From Trissonchulus latispiculum (taxonomy: Eukaryota; Nematoda; Enoplea; Enoplida; Ironidae), in contig JASAND010005316.1 in NCBI GenBank assembly GCA_030248195.1, positions 19,746 to 83,745 of the forward strand: 64,000 nucleotides of DNA, given 5' to 3'. The notes beneath the pieces are model-generated. The model did no database searches, was not told the DNA's origin, and saw only the letters and a program-made list of their open reading frames with translations. Below are positions 1 to 10,101 of the stretch, piece by piece; position 1 is the stretch's first letter, and the number at the start of each line of letters is the position of its first letter. Position numbers and translations under genes: made by a program.

Positions 1-182
1 TTTGCATCAGTGAGTATGTGCAGAACGTTTACTTCAGCAATGTTTTAATAAGGATTCCATATATGGTTGGTTTGAAAGAGTTACTAAAATATTGATTCAT
101 TTGTCGTTGGGTTGTTTCTAATAATACATTCGTTGGTGCACAGTTTCTAATAATACAGTCGTTGGGTGTTCACAGATACCTA

Positions 183-244
183 ATTTGCATACTGATTTGC
201 ATTCTTTTGGGTATAAAAGGCAGCTGAACGTGCGCGTTGTCAGT
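183..244 (+). promoter_or_regulatory. Core promoter: paired octamers, TATA box, initiator
   Basis: Two copies of the octamer ATTTGCAT (reverse of ATGCAAAT) lie at 183-190 and 195-202. A strong TATA box, TATAAAAG, follows at 212-219, and an initiator-like TCAGTC starts at 240, about 30 bp downstream of the TATA box. This is the spacing of a TATA-directed polymerase II start. The predicted transcript would run straight into the hairpin array at 275-410. The promoter call rests on motif content and spacing only; whether it is used is unknown. Confidence 0.5.
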
Positions 245-274
245 CGCAGCAGTGAGCAGCTACAAACTTTGGTT

Positions 275-410
275 GTGAAGCACGCTACAGCGTGCTTCAC
301 TACTGTAATTGTGAAGCACGATACAGCGTGCGTCACAACTACAGTTGTGCAGCACGGTACAGCGTGCTTCACAAATGCAGTTGTGAAGCACAGTGCACAT
401 CGTGCTTCAC
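275..410. repeat. Four 36-bp tandem units, each a hairpin palindrome
   Basis: Units start at 275, 311, 347 and 383, an exact 36-bp period. Each unit holds an inverted repeat with arms GTGAAGCACG and CGTGCTTCAC around a short ACAG-containing loop. Arm substitutions occur, but pairing is largely kept. Short ORFs run through on both strands but only translate the repeat, so I do not call a protein. It could be a structured non-coding transcript from the promoter just upstream, or the edge of a repeat element. Confidence 0.7.
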
Positions 411-457
411 AACTCGAATGGAGGCACGGGGATTACAGCACAGCAAATTTGAACTAA

Positions 458-1100
458 GGGCCGTATTCACAAAGCTCTGGTTGGGCTACCACTGGTAAGC
501 CTACCACTGGTAGGGTTACAAGTGGTCAGAAAACCATTTGGTTGAAAAGGCGAATTCACAACCAATTGGTTATCTTACCAGTGGTAGCTTACAGTGCGCT
601 AAATATTTCCTTTGATATCTACCGCTTTCCAAGTAAGATTTAACCACTGGTAGGCTGCCCTTACCACTGGTTTTATGAGCAAATATAAATAAATTTTGGA
701 AATGTAAAACTAATTTAAAACAAACTGCCTAATAGTCCAGTAGAATAAAAGCACGTTTTAAAAGACAAAAAAATGTGGAATGGTAATAAAAAATTGAAAT
801 ACTGTTTCTGAAAATTTTAAAATTTGGTTCCTCCTTGGTATCTTAATTGTATATATAAGCTGCTGTGCTACTGTAATTTCTGTAAAATAGCTAGAGTGAA
901 CCATATTCCCGATTTTTCAATTAAATTTTCACTGCAAACCACCTCCAGCCCTGGTTTACAACTTCGCTTACCAGTGGTAGCATACCACTGGTTAAAAACA
1001 TTTTGTGAATTCGAAAGTAGTGGTTAACCAATTGGTTTAACCACTGGTAACCCTTAAAAGCTACGATTGGTCGGGTACCACGGCTTTGTGAATACGGCCC
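458..1100. mobile_element. Foldback MITE with TAA target duplication (PIF/Harbinger-like)
   Basis: The element begins GGGCCGTATTCACAAAGC and ends with the inverse, GCTTTGTGAATACGGCCC. It is flanked by TAA at 455-457 and 1101-1103. A 3-bp TWA duplication is typical of PIF/Harbinger elements, which is the basis of the class guess. The inner parts of both arms are built from many copies of a short motif, ACCACTGGT or ACCAGTGGT. There is no coding capacity; the small ORFs inside are incidental. Confidence 0.75.
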
Positions 1101-1103
1101 TAA

Positions 1104-1470
1104 GCTATTTAACAATATGCAAAATAAGGCTCTAACAATATATTGAGCTAATATCTAATCGCGAAGTTGATACAGCAAAGGGTTAGTTCAGGACAGTACA
1201 AAACGGAGGTTTGCTATGCAGCAGGAAGTCGTCCTGGGATGCTCACAGCGCTACAGCTATGCATGTACATCTCATGGCTGAAGTTGCTGTTCTTGCAGTT
1301 GCGCTAAAGCATTGGTCAGGTAATCATTTTCAATGTGACAACGTATTTGCTTTGCGTAATTGAAACGAAAATCCGAACTCTTTAATTTTAAGATATGTAA
1401 CTACTGCATCTTTAGTACACAATTCCTAAAGTTACACTTGCTGAAGCAATTATCTTTATTTATAATAAAT
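1104..1470. other. Gene-free spacer
   Basis: I see no gene, RNA or repeat signature in this AT-rich stretch. Confidence 0.4.
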
Positions 1471-1477
1471 CCATTGT

Positions 1478-3030
1478 CAAGAGTACATATTAAAATAAGA
1501 GTATGAAACTCTTACGCTGCTATGTACTAAACATGCTTGACATGCTCGGGTCGTTAACTTGCCTCCCCCTACACTAATTACATGCTTTCATATAAGTGTG
1601 TGTCTGCTCTCTGATTCACTAATTAGCTTACGCTTGCTATAGGCATTTTATTAGCAATTTTTAATTAATTATAACTTTAATTACGTTAATGTAATTAAAC
1701 AAGTAGGCCCCAAAAGGGGCAATATTCCTTTGCCGACCCGTTATTATTCCATTGCGAGAATCGTTGTTGAAGACAAGTTTTCAGTTCTAAATGTCATCAC
1801 TAGTCCTCACAGAACTACATCGAGATCAGTGAGAACATGCCTATGCTTGCCATGCCATATTTGGGCCAAACTTGTGAAGTCCAGCGCAAGCTAGTACCTT
1901 GTTTCCTAATGCACCCAGGTGTAGCCCCCAAGCTACACCGGTGCTCAAAAAGCTGCAACCGTTTAGATTGCTGACAGCCGAAGACTGCGTGAAAGCTGTC
2001 CATTCTGCTGCTTAAATAGTTTCTAAACCTAATTTGCATAATCTGCAAACAAAAAATCCACCTAAGCTAGCCCTGTGTTGAAGATAGGGCTTCCGAATCG
2101 AGAAATGACTCACAATTAGTGTTGTTCACCGGCCCAATTTTTCGTGGGCCGGCCGGCGCCGGCCGGCCCAGCTCGCGACGCCGGCCGGCCGGCCTGTACC
2201 GGCCGGCCGGCGGCCGGCGGCCGCCGGCCCAACAACGGCCGGCCGGCCGGCCGGTGCACCGGCCTTCACCGGCCGGCCGGCCGGCCGGTACCACTTTTCG
2301 CAGACTATCCAAAATACAAATAAAAATTAAGATTTTTGATAGTTTTCAAGGCAGATTTTAGCAAATTTAAGGCGATAAGCTGCAGAAAGTGTCACTGGCC
2401 GGTCGGCTGCCTCACATTTGACCGGCCGGAGTGTCACCGGCCGGCCGGCCGGCCTGTGTCTGACCGGCCGGCCTGTCACCGGCCGGCCGGCCTTTTCACG
2501 GCCGGCGGCCGCCGGCCAGCCGGCCGGCCGGCCCACTTTGGACCTGGGCCGGCCGGTCACCGGCCGGCCGGCCGGCGGCCGGCCGCCGGCCTGTCGGACT
2601 AGACAAGGCCGGTGCACAACACTACTCACAATGAACTAAGCATAATAGTTTCCTTTTTATACATTCCTGCTCCAGCAGGAATAAAAACTAATTCGACAAG
2701 ACTACATTCCATCCTACGAATATTTGTTTAGTGCAACAATTTTTATATCATTGGAAAGAGCAGAACAAATGCTACGTTGTCGAATTAGTTTTTTAATTAC
2801 ATTAACCTAATTAAAGTTATAATTAATTAATTAAAAACTACTAATAAAATGTCGATCGTAAGCCTAAGCTAATTAGCGAATCAGCGAGCAGACACACACT
2901 TACATGAAAGCATGTAATTAGTGTAGGGAGGCCGAGACTTTCGGGGGGGGGGGTCCCTCCCTAGTAGCGACCCGAGGATGTCAAGCATGTTTAGTACATA
3001 GTAGCGTAAGAGTTTCATTGTGTACTCTTG
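1478..3030. mobile_element. Foldback element with CAAGAGTACA termini and 7-bp TSD
   Basis: The termini are CAAGAGTACA on the left and its inverse on the right (ending at 3030). The 7-bp duplication CCATTGT lies at 1471-1477 and 3031-3037. Arms of roughly 230 bp (about 1478-1700 and 2790-3030) are inverted copies of each other, interrupted by a G-run near 2942. The middle carries an inverted octamer/TATA-like block and the nested hAT MITE at 2117-2624. A 327-bp element at 16850-17176 has the same termini and also a 7-bp duplication, so this is a family. No transposase is visible. Confidence 0.75.
2117..2624. mobile_element. Non-autonomous hAT element filled with GGCCGG repeats
   Basis: The terminal inverted repeats are TAGTGTTGTTCACCGGCC and GGCCGGTGCACAACACTA. 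The exact 8-bp duplication CTCACAAT flanks it at 2109-2116 and 2625-2632. TIRs of this form plus an 8-bp TSD are diagnostic of hAT elements. The interior is almost wholly CCGGCC/GGCCGG iterations, a GC island in AT-rich DNA. A related copy of the host sequence at 13429-13920 lacks the insertion and shows a single target site, which confirms the borders. ORFs on both strands across it only translate the repeat. Confidence 0.88.
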
Positions 3031-3120
3031 CCATTGTGATTGGAATTTACAATATTTTCAACAAAAACTAATCCGCTTCAAAGTCTCTGTGTGACTAAAA
3101 AGAGCCACAGCGATTTGATA

Positions 3121-3345
3121 GCGGCATGGAATGATATAGCCGGTGTTCCACGAATAATTTTAATTCTGACTGCAAAAATCTGAAAAACTGCACTACTTCT
3201 AAAATTTCCTGGCAATTTCTAGTAAAACAAAATTAGTTTCAATTTCATTTTATCTATTTAGAGGAGAAAATGTCAGCTACATTTGGATAAAAGATAGTTC
3301 TAACTCCAAGAATGAATAAAAAAATGAATTTCAAAAAATTTTTAA
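3121..3345. mobile_element. Fragment of the TTAA/GGTGGTGATTCC family
   Basis: This stretch matches, with divergence, the inner part of the elements at 44622-44884 and (inverted) 54688-55602. It includes the shared ATGATATA...CCGNTGT block and the downstream text around 3280-3330. Terminal repeats are not found here, so it is a truncated copy. Confidence 0.55.
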
Positions 3346-3892
3346 AATAATAAAGTTCCTAATCATTAAATAGCTATATGATTTGTACTTTGACTGTGCA
3401 CAGAACTTGATTTCGTGTGCATGGAAAAATGGTTTTCAAAAAAGGTACCGGCCTGAAGTTAAGTCCGGGCCGGGTGTGAAAATTTGGACCCGAATCCAAC
3501 TCTGCCTTATCGTCCTATTAGGCAAAAAGTAAGACACAGAGCTATATTTAGTGTAAATCGGTTATATGTATTTTGATCATCCCATATTGAACTATTAATG
3601 GACCTTATAATATTATAAAAGGACGCTAATTAAGTCAAATCAAAGATGAAAAGAAAAGAATTGTTGTCAGTGCAATGTTACAGCAAGATTTAAGGGAGGG
3701 GAGATACTTTATGTATCCTTAGGCAATTTTACTATAAGGATCGAAAAGCAAAGCAGTGGGAACGATGCGACAACGAAAGCCAAAATGAGAAAATAGGAAG
3801 CGGAAGAAATCAATATACAAGCATAACAAAAGGTAACTAATGATGATAGGTAAGTAAGGTGATAGTGGCCACAAGTCTCACAAAACTCTGAA

Positions 3893-4130
3893 TCTGAAAA
3901 GCTGTACTAAAAATCAAAAATCAAAACTATTTGAGTTTTGATTTATCAAAAATCAAAAATCAAAACTATTTGAGTTTTGATTTATCAAAAATCAAATCAA
4001 AACTGTAGAAGTTTTGATAAAATATCAAAAATCAAATCAAAGCTTCACCAGTTGTGATAAAAAACCAAAAATCAAATTAAAACTGCGGCGGTTTTGATAA
4101 AAAATCAAAAAATCAAATCAAAACTAAAAC
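3893..4130. repeat. Roughly 40-bp degenerate tandem repeat (ATCAAAA-rich)
   Basis: Five to six units built on AAAATCAAAAATC and AGTTTTGAT halves are repeated with drift. The array is followed at about 4141 by AACAACACTAG, which resembles the right end of a hAT element, but no matching left end or duplication was found. Confidence 0.6.
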
Positions 4131-4139
4131 ATGCGAGTC

Positions 4140-5230
4140 AAAACAACACTAGATATTAGCACTTTACTTAGTCCAAATTAGGTTTACACCAAGTTGTAGC
4201 CGATTTGCTCTTACACAGCGCTCAAACTTTTGGTAGCAGAAAAATTTTCTTTCTCAAACTTTTTCATTTTCCTATGTTTAACACTTGTCGGGGTCATCTT
4301 TGGAGGGCTATTGTGTATGGTAGGAAAAGTTTTACAACAAACGCAATTGTCTTGTTTTGGGGACCACTTGTTATGAGGACTACAATATATGTGGAAATGA
4401 GAAAAATCGGAGGTGGTCGAAAATCTACTACGAAAAATAAATTTGGCAAAACTACGATTATTTTGTTTTGAACATCGATTTCTCAAATGCTACCCAATGG
4501 AATTGCGTGATTTTTGGCAGAACGAAAATTCGCACTATTGCGGAGGGACATTTTTCTCCGTTTGAGCTAAAATGTCTCCAGTTAAGACAAAACTGAATAC
4601 AAAGTTGCGAAATTTCGTTTCATCGCACATTTGCCGGATTTTCTTGAGTATTGAAACTTGTTGAGCCAAATCCAAAAAATGTCCCTCGGCACACATGTCC
4701 TTCATATCGTGGCTCAAGAAGAAATGCTGCTGCTAAACTGCTAAAAAGTGGATTTTTGAAGATTTCCCAATATATATACACAATATTTACATAAATCGAT
4801 AACTTTCTTGATTCTGAAGAACTTTTCTTGTTGGCGCAATTGTATATTTGCCACCCACTTAAAGTTATTTTCGAAAAACTGAAATTTCATTGTTTGAAAG
4901 GACCACTGAATTGGATGATTCTACCTTTAATTTTCCTTAGTTTAAAAGTCTTTATTATACAAGAATAAAAATGCTCCGGTGGAGCATGAAAAATGCAATA
5001 TGGGTGCCATTCGGTTGTAAATGGACAGAGGACTAGGTTTTAAAACGTTAATATGGGAGGGGCAGGTTGTAAATGCCTGGAGGACTAGGTTAAAAGCGCA
5101 CTAATATGGACCATGGAATATGGATTTTTATTCTTGTCCTATTTCATTTTTAAGGTTCTCAGTAAAAAGCAAAAACGTTAAAGCTGTGTGAAAGAAACTT
5201 TAAAAATTCCGCCAATCATTAATCGTCAAC
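4140..5230. other. Repeat fragments, no gene
   Basis: Around 4460-4740 the sequence resembles the interiors of the TTAA elements at 7307-8770 and 46148-47480, for example the 'tattgcggagggacattttt' block. The stretch 4200-4440 resembles the GGGGGGTC-ended elements at 51113 and 52827. ORFs on both strands are open by chance; none looks like a protein. Confidence 0.4.
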
Positions 5231-5234
5231 CGAA

Positions 5235-5467
5235 AGTACTGTAGCGCTTCTACCAGGGCTGGCGGATCAGGAAGAAACCAAGGACAAGCCCGAACGAGAG
5301 GCGTCAAGTACCCTTGTACCCACGAAACCAGGACCTAGAAGAGAGAAGGGAAGAGGGAAGTTCAGCTTTTCACTCACCATTGAAAGTAAAGAATTGGTCC
5401 CGCCGGGGATCGAACCACGGCACTTCTGCTCTTGAGTCAGACATGCTAACCACTACACCACGGGACC
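5235..5467 (-). mobile_element. tRNA-derived SINE
   Basis: Read on the minus strand, a 73-nt tRNA-like head at 5467-5395 carries an A box (TGGTGTAGTGG) and a B box (GGTTCGATCCC). It is followed by a non-tRNA body running down to about 5235. That arrangement is the usual one for a tRNA SINE. The 3' border is estimated. Confidence 0.6.
5395..5467 (-). tRNA. tRNA-like sequence (CAA anticodon position), probably the SINE head
   Basis: The 73 nt fit canonical tRNA numbering. The acceptor GGTCCCG pairs with CGGGACC, with discriminator A. The D stem pairs (with G-T pairs), the loop 32-38 is CTCAAGA (anticodon CAA), and the T loop is TTCGATC. The 31/39 pair and two T-stem pairs are mismatched, and the long variable arm expected of tRNA-Leu is absent. 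So this is more likely a SINE head or pseudo-tRNA than a working tRNA-Leu. Confidence 0.4.
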
Positions 5468-5637
5468 ATCAGCTGAACTCCCATTGCAGGCTTATCAATC
5501 TTTCCTATTCCTGCTTCCCTTACAGTACAGAACAAAGAAGCTCGAAAAGTTCCAAGTTCTTCCTTTTTCTCTATTTTGACAGAAATCCAACATCCAGTAC
5601 CCATGGCTGCAATAGTTTTAGTTACTGTATTTAGCAT

Positions 5638-6122
5638 ATAGCACTCTACTGCAGCGCAACCAATTGCAAACTTTACTGTCAGTGAAGCAAACTCATAAAA
5701 CACGATTTGCAATGCTCTGCCGCACTTGTGTGCAAGATTTCGGACAATTGCAACTCATCTGTAGCTAGTTATAGGTCGTGCTGTACTTCAGCACTCTACT
5801 CGCAGCGCAACCAGATGCAAACTTTACTGTCGGTGAAGGAAACTCATACGGCACGATTTGCAATGCTCTGCCGCACTTGTGTGCAAAAATTTCGGACTAT
5901 TGCAACTTACCTGTATCTAGTTATAGGCCGTGCTGTACTTCAGAAGCACTCTACTGCAGCGCAACAAGATGCAAACTTTACATTAGGTGAGGGAAACTCA
6001 AACGGCAGATTTGCAATGCTCTGCCGCACTTGTGTGCAAAATTTCGGACGATTGCAACTTACCTGTAGCTAGTTATAGGCCGTGCTATACTTCAGCAGCA
6101 CTCTACTGCAGCGCAACCACAT
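5638..6122. repeat. Tandem array of ~152-bp units
   Basis: The phrase GCACTCTACT(C)GCAGCGCAAC recurs at about 5641, 5791, 5946 and 6099, giving three full units plus a partial. Each unit also contains GCTCTGCCGCACTTGTGTGC. ORFs of up to 121 codons run through it, but they only reflect the repeat. Confidence 0.75.
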
Positions 6123-6129
6123 AGTAACA

Positions 6130-7300
6130 TCGTAATAAGTATACGGAACGTATCTATAATAGTTTGTCATGTCCTAAACTATCTGTATGCCGAATTTCAA
6201 ATACCAGTGACGAATGAATAACTTGTTATCGACGGTGCTGTATTTGGGACAGCACATACAGCACGGTGAAAGCTAGAGAGTGCACCAACTAACATAGCTA
6301 CAGTTCCCCCTTACTGCAGACATAATTTTCACCAAGTTTCATATGTTTAGCCGTATACAGTAAGTCTACAGACAGCGTGCTATGGTTGCTGCATAATAGT
6401 ACAGCACGATAGCAGCACCGCACAGAGCTGCGACTATGCTCATCGTGTTCAGCGACCCCGATAACCCTTATATGCGTCCCACTATATGGCCCAAAACAGC
6501 ATATTTAGGCCTATTTTTGACTATTTTCTGTGGAGTTGGGACTTAGAAATTTTTCCTAAAATGGCCATTTGGACCGACTTCCTTTGGGCCGGCCGCCTGA
6601 ACGGTCCAGGACCTAAATCAAAAATCGGCCAACGTTACGCACTAGTATCCCCTCCGTACTTGTTCATGCAACAAACCGTGTCTCTCTAACTTGTTCCCTG
6701 AGCCCTGTGGCCGTGACACAAAATTGGCCTTTTTTGACCAAAAACGCCGTTTGGCCACTTTTGGCCGGCTGCACAGGTGGCATGCCGGGCCGGGCAGCGA
6801 AAAAATATAGCGCGGGGCACATGGGACAATATCGGCATTCAGAAAATATAACCTTTCCGGCTGAAAATGCCCACATCTTTCAAACACCTCTGCACAAAAT
6901 AGCCCTTTTCCAAGCGTGACTAACACAGAAAAAAAAACAAACGGACCTAACTTGTCCGGAAGTGAAAATTTTCAAAGTTGAAAATTTTGACCAAATCTTT
7001 TTTGCAACTTGTTGTACTCGTCGTGTAGATTCCAAAAATACCAAACTTGTCGAGTTTCGTTCAGTATTGAGCTGGCACGGTGCTCGAACTTGTCTCATAG
7101 GGCCGCGCAGAGCCTTTTACACCCATATTATAGGGGGTCGCTCTCGCGCCCCCCTATAATTTGGAAAACGGCTGTATCGGGTAGAACTGATTCATTCACA
7201 TGTAGTTTATTCCTTATAAACAGTGTACAGTTGCTGTCTTGTGTGTGACAGGCTACAAACCATACAAGAATGCACCTGTCAGCAGTTGCGTTGGAATTCG
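6130..7300. other. No gene recognised
   Basis: Short overlapping ORFs on both strands (6486-7248) have no domain, splice or composition support. GC-richer patches near 6590 and 6780 (GGCCGGCC, GCCGGGCCGGG) and a short AGGGGGTC/GCCCCCCT patch near 7132-7155 look like remnants of the repeats seen elsewhere. Confidence 0.35.
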
Positions 7301-7306
7301 CCTTAA

Positions 7307-8034
7307 GGTGGTTGTATCCTTTTGTGCAGTGCTTTTGTGGTTATTTTTAAAACGCTATAACTGTCGCAATTCCGGGAGTTAGAAAGAGCTTTATACATCG
7401 TTTTAAAGCTTATAATCCGGACATTCACATCGCTTCCGAAACTAGCAAAATTCGTAAAAAACATTAGCAAAACTTTTATGACATAAACGCTAAATATAGA
7501 CCAAAAATTTCTGAACATCGATTTCTCAAGACTGTAGAATCGGCCAACGTTTTTTGGGCCATGATATGAAGGACATGTAGGCCGAGGGACAATGTTTTGG
7601 ATTTGGCTCAACAGGTCGTAACGGTCGAGAAAATCGGCCAGATGCACGGTAACAAGAAATTTTCTCAACTTCGCATTGACTTTTCTTGCTAATAGTTATG
7701 TGTTAGCCCAAACCAAGAAAAAGGTCCCTCCGCAAAAGTGCGAATTTCCACTCTGCCAAAAATCTCCGTAATCTGTCGAGTAGTTTTTGAGAAATCTATG
7801 TTCAAAACAAAATAATCGAAGTTTTGCAAAATCGGCTTTCCTGCCAAATCTCTAGCTTAACGCAATAAAGACCGGCTAATGGGCATTTATAAAATGTACA
7901 TTTGGACGCTGTATCGATTGAGTATAAGTAAGCCAACTTTGCCCTTAACATGAGGCAGTAATTTTGAAAAAAAACAGATTTTCCCGAAAATGGCCATTTT
8001 TTGACCCTCAAAATAGTTGTTTGCTTATACTGTC
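7307..8034. mobile_element. TTAA-type element (GGTGGTTGTATCC start)
   Basis: This copy starts directly after TTAA at 7303-7306 with GGTGGTTGTATCCTTTTGTG and ends at TTAA 8035-8038. A second copy in the same orientation begins immediately after. The right-hand terminal repeat (…CCACCACC before TTAA, as at 47480) is missing, so it is truncated or asymmetric. The TTAA target fits piggyBac or Kolobok elements. No transposase was found. Confidence 0.55.
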
Positions 8035-8038
8035 TTAA

Positions 8039-8770
8039 GGTGGTGGTATCCTTTTGTGCAGTGCTTTTGGGGTGATTTTTTGAAACACTATAACTTTCGC
8101 AATTTTTGGAGTTGCAATGAGCTTTATACATCGTTCTAAAGCTTATTATCTGTAGATTTACATGAGCTTACGAAACTGGCAAAATTAGTCAAAAAATAGC
8201 AGAAATTTTCATACGTGCTGACGTCTAACAGGATGAATATAGACCAAATATTTTTGAACATCGATTTCTCAGAACTGAAGAATCGGCCAAAATTTTTTCT
8301 TGTGATATCATACATGGGACATATGGACCGAGGGGTCGTTTTTTGGATTTGGCTCAACAAACCTCAATACTCCAGAAAATTCGGCAAATGTGTGGCGAAA
8401 CGAAATTTCGCAACTTTGCATTCAGTTTTCTTGCAACTGGAGTTGCTTTAGCTCAAACAAGAAACACGTCCCTCCGCAGAAGTACGAATTTCGATTCTGC
8501 CAAAAATCTCCGGAATCCGTCGAGTAGTTTTTGAGAAATCAATGTTCGAAACAAAATAATCGCAGTTTCGCCAAAATGGTTTTTCGGCCAAATCTCTAGC
8601 TTAAAGCAATAAAGTTCGGCTTATAGGGATTCGTAAAATGTGCATTTAGACGCTGTATCCAGTCAGTATAAATAAGCCAACTTTGTCCTTAACATGTGGC
8701 AGTAATTTTGAAAAAACTGAGTTCCTCAAAAATGGCCATTTTTTGACCCTCAAAACAGTTTTTTGCTTAA
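8039..8770. mobile_element. Second TTAA-type element, same orientation
   Basis: It begins GGTGGTGGTATCCTTTTGTG after TTAA 8035-8038. It parallels the copy at 7307-8034 over its length, including the tattgcgg-like and GTTTTTGAGAAATC blocks. The far end is not well defined and was set by loss of similarity near 8770. Confidence 0.5.
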
Positions 8771-9117
8771 CTACAGGAGATAGCTCAAAAGTTGTAAAAG
8801 CAAAAATGTTCATTTTCGTGTCCTCTTTCCAGCTATAACAACCAATCCCGTATCCTGACTACCTACTGAGAGCATAAGGCCAAAAACCAAAACTTTCTTA
8901 TCTTTTGGCCAAACAATACGGGACTGGTCCCAGAATGTTAAAGAGCACGGAAATAGGTTCATTTGTAAGTTTTAGTGATTTAGGTACGTAAAAGATTAGA
9001 GCCGCATGGGTGAAAAATACCCGAAAGGAAACCAGCACCTTAAATACTGGAGATAGCTCAAAGGTTGTAAAAGCAAAAATGTTCATTTGCGTGTCCTCCA
9101 TCCAGCCATAACAACCA
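8770..9117. repeat. Direct repeat of ~75 bp in two copies
   Basis: The stretches 8773-8850 and 9047-9117 share GGAGATAGCTCAAA, GTTGTAAAAGCAAAAATG and CGTGTCCTC blocks with few changes. They may mark a recombined or duplicated element end. Confidence 0.55.
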
Positions 9118-9258
9118 ATGTAGCGGTACCAGTGTGAAACTAACCTAGCACAGAGATACCGTTACCCCGCGAGTGCAACTCAAGCGAGGAGACCGTGGCA
9201 CAAGTGAATAACACACCAACCGCGCAGGTCCCAGCCGGGGAAGCCTCGCCAATGTTTC

Positions 9259-10101
9259 ACAGCTACCAATATATGTACTTGATTAAAGATTTCTACTGAG
9301 TGCTAGTCGCTAGATTCAAAGTTGCTATTTGACATCATGATTTCGCAAATGTGTTCCCATCTGCAGAAAAATGCTAGATGGCTGTACCTTATTTGCATCT
9401 AAGGAAATTGCTCTTGAAAGTTGAAGTTTTGCCAAAAATTTATAAATTTTTGGCTAACGAAAAAATTTTAATTCTGGTGCATTCTATAAGGCTGTAATTT
9501 GGCATATACAGAGGCCCTGTAGGTGTACTCATTTGTGCCAAATGGTAAGAAATTCTGCCTACTGAAAAAATTTTTATGTCAATTTGAACCTTCAAAAATT
9601 GCCCGAAACCGCCATGTTTGTCGGATCCTGTGTAGAAGCTTTCTGCAGTAGCAAACCTTCACTAATCGAGCTGAAATTTATTGTGTGTGTATTTTTGACC
9701 AAGCTGAATTCTAATATCTCAAAAATGTTCATTTTCACAAAAATTGTTGTTTTCGATTTTGGAGGTACATACCATTGCCCAATAATAGCGATTTTGGCAA
9801 ATTTTTGAAGATTCAGGTTGACATTAAAATTTCTTTCAGTCGGCAGAATTTCTTACCATTTGGCACAAATGAGTACACCTATAGTGCTTCTGTATATGCC
9901 AAATCACAGCCTTACAGCTTGCACCCTATTTAAAATTTTCTTTTCGTTAGCCAAAAATTTATAAATTTTTGGCAAAACTTCAACTTTCAAGAGTATTTTT
10001 CTACGGATGGGACACATTTGCTAAATCATGATGCCAAATGCAACTTTGAACCTAGCGCTTAGCAGTCAGTAGAAATTTTTAATCAATTATATTGGTGGCT
10101 G
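9259..10101. mobile_element. Foldback element with ~270-bp arms
   Basis: The left arm (about 9259-9580) and right arm (about 9815-10101) are inverted copies. The outer text is CAGCTACCAATAT on the left and its near inverse ATATTGGTGGCTG on the right. The arms share the GCCAAAAATTTATAAATTTT and AAATGGTAAGAAATTCTGCC blocks. The small ORF at 9584-9808 in the unpaired centre has no recognisable domain. Confidence 0.7.

Noticed and set aside
275..410. CRISPR-like array
   Set aside because: The 36-bp periodic units are themselves palindromes with no distinct unique spacers, and the context is a eukaryotic genome.
2067..2639. Gly/Arg/Pro-rich ORFs on both strands in the GGCCGG block
   Set aside because: They are read from the hAT element's GC repeat; opposite strands give mirror products.
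5395..5467. Functional tRNA-Leu(CAA)
   Set aside because: The tRNA fold is good, but stem mismatches and the absence of a long variable arm fit a SINE head better; kept only as tRNA-like.
5707..6072. 121-codon ORF with repeated Cys
   Set aside because: It runs along the 152-bp tandem array and repeats with it.
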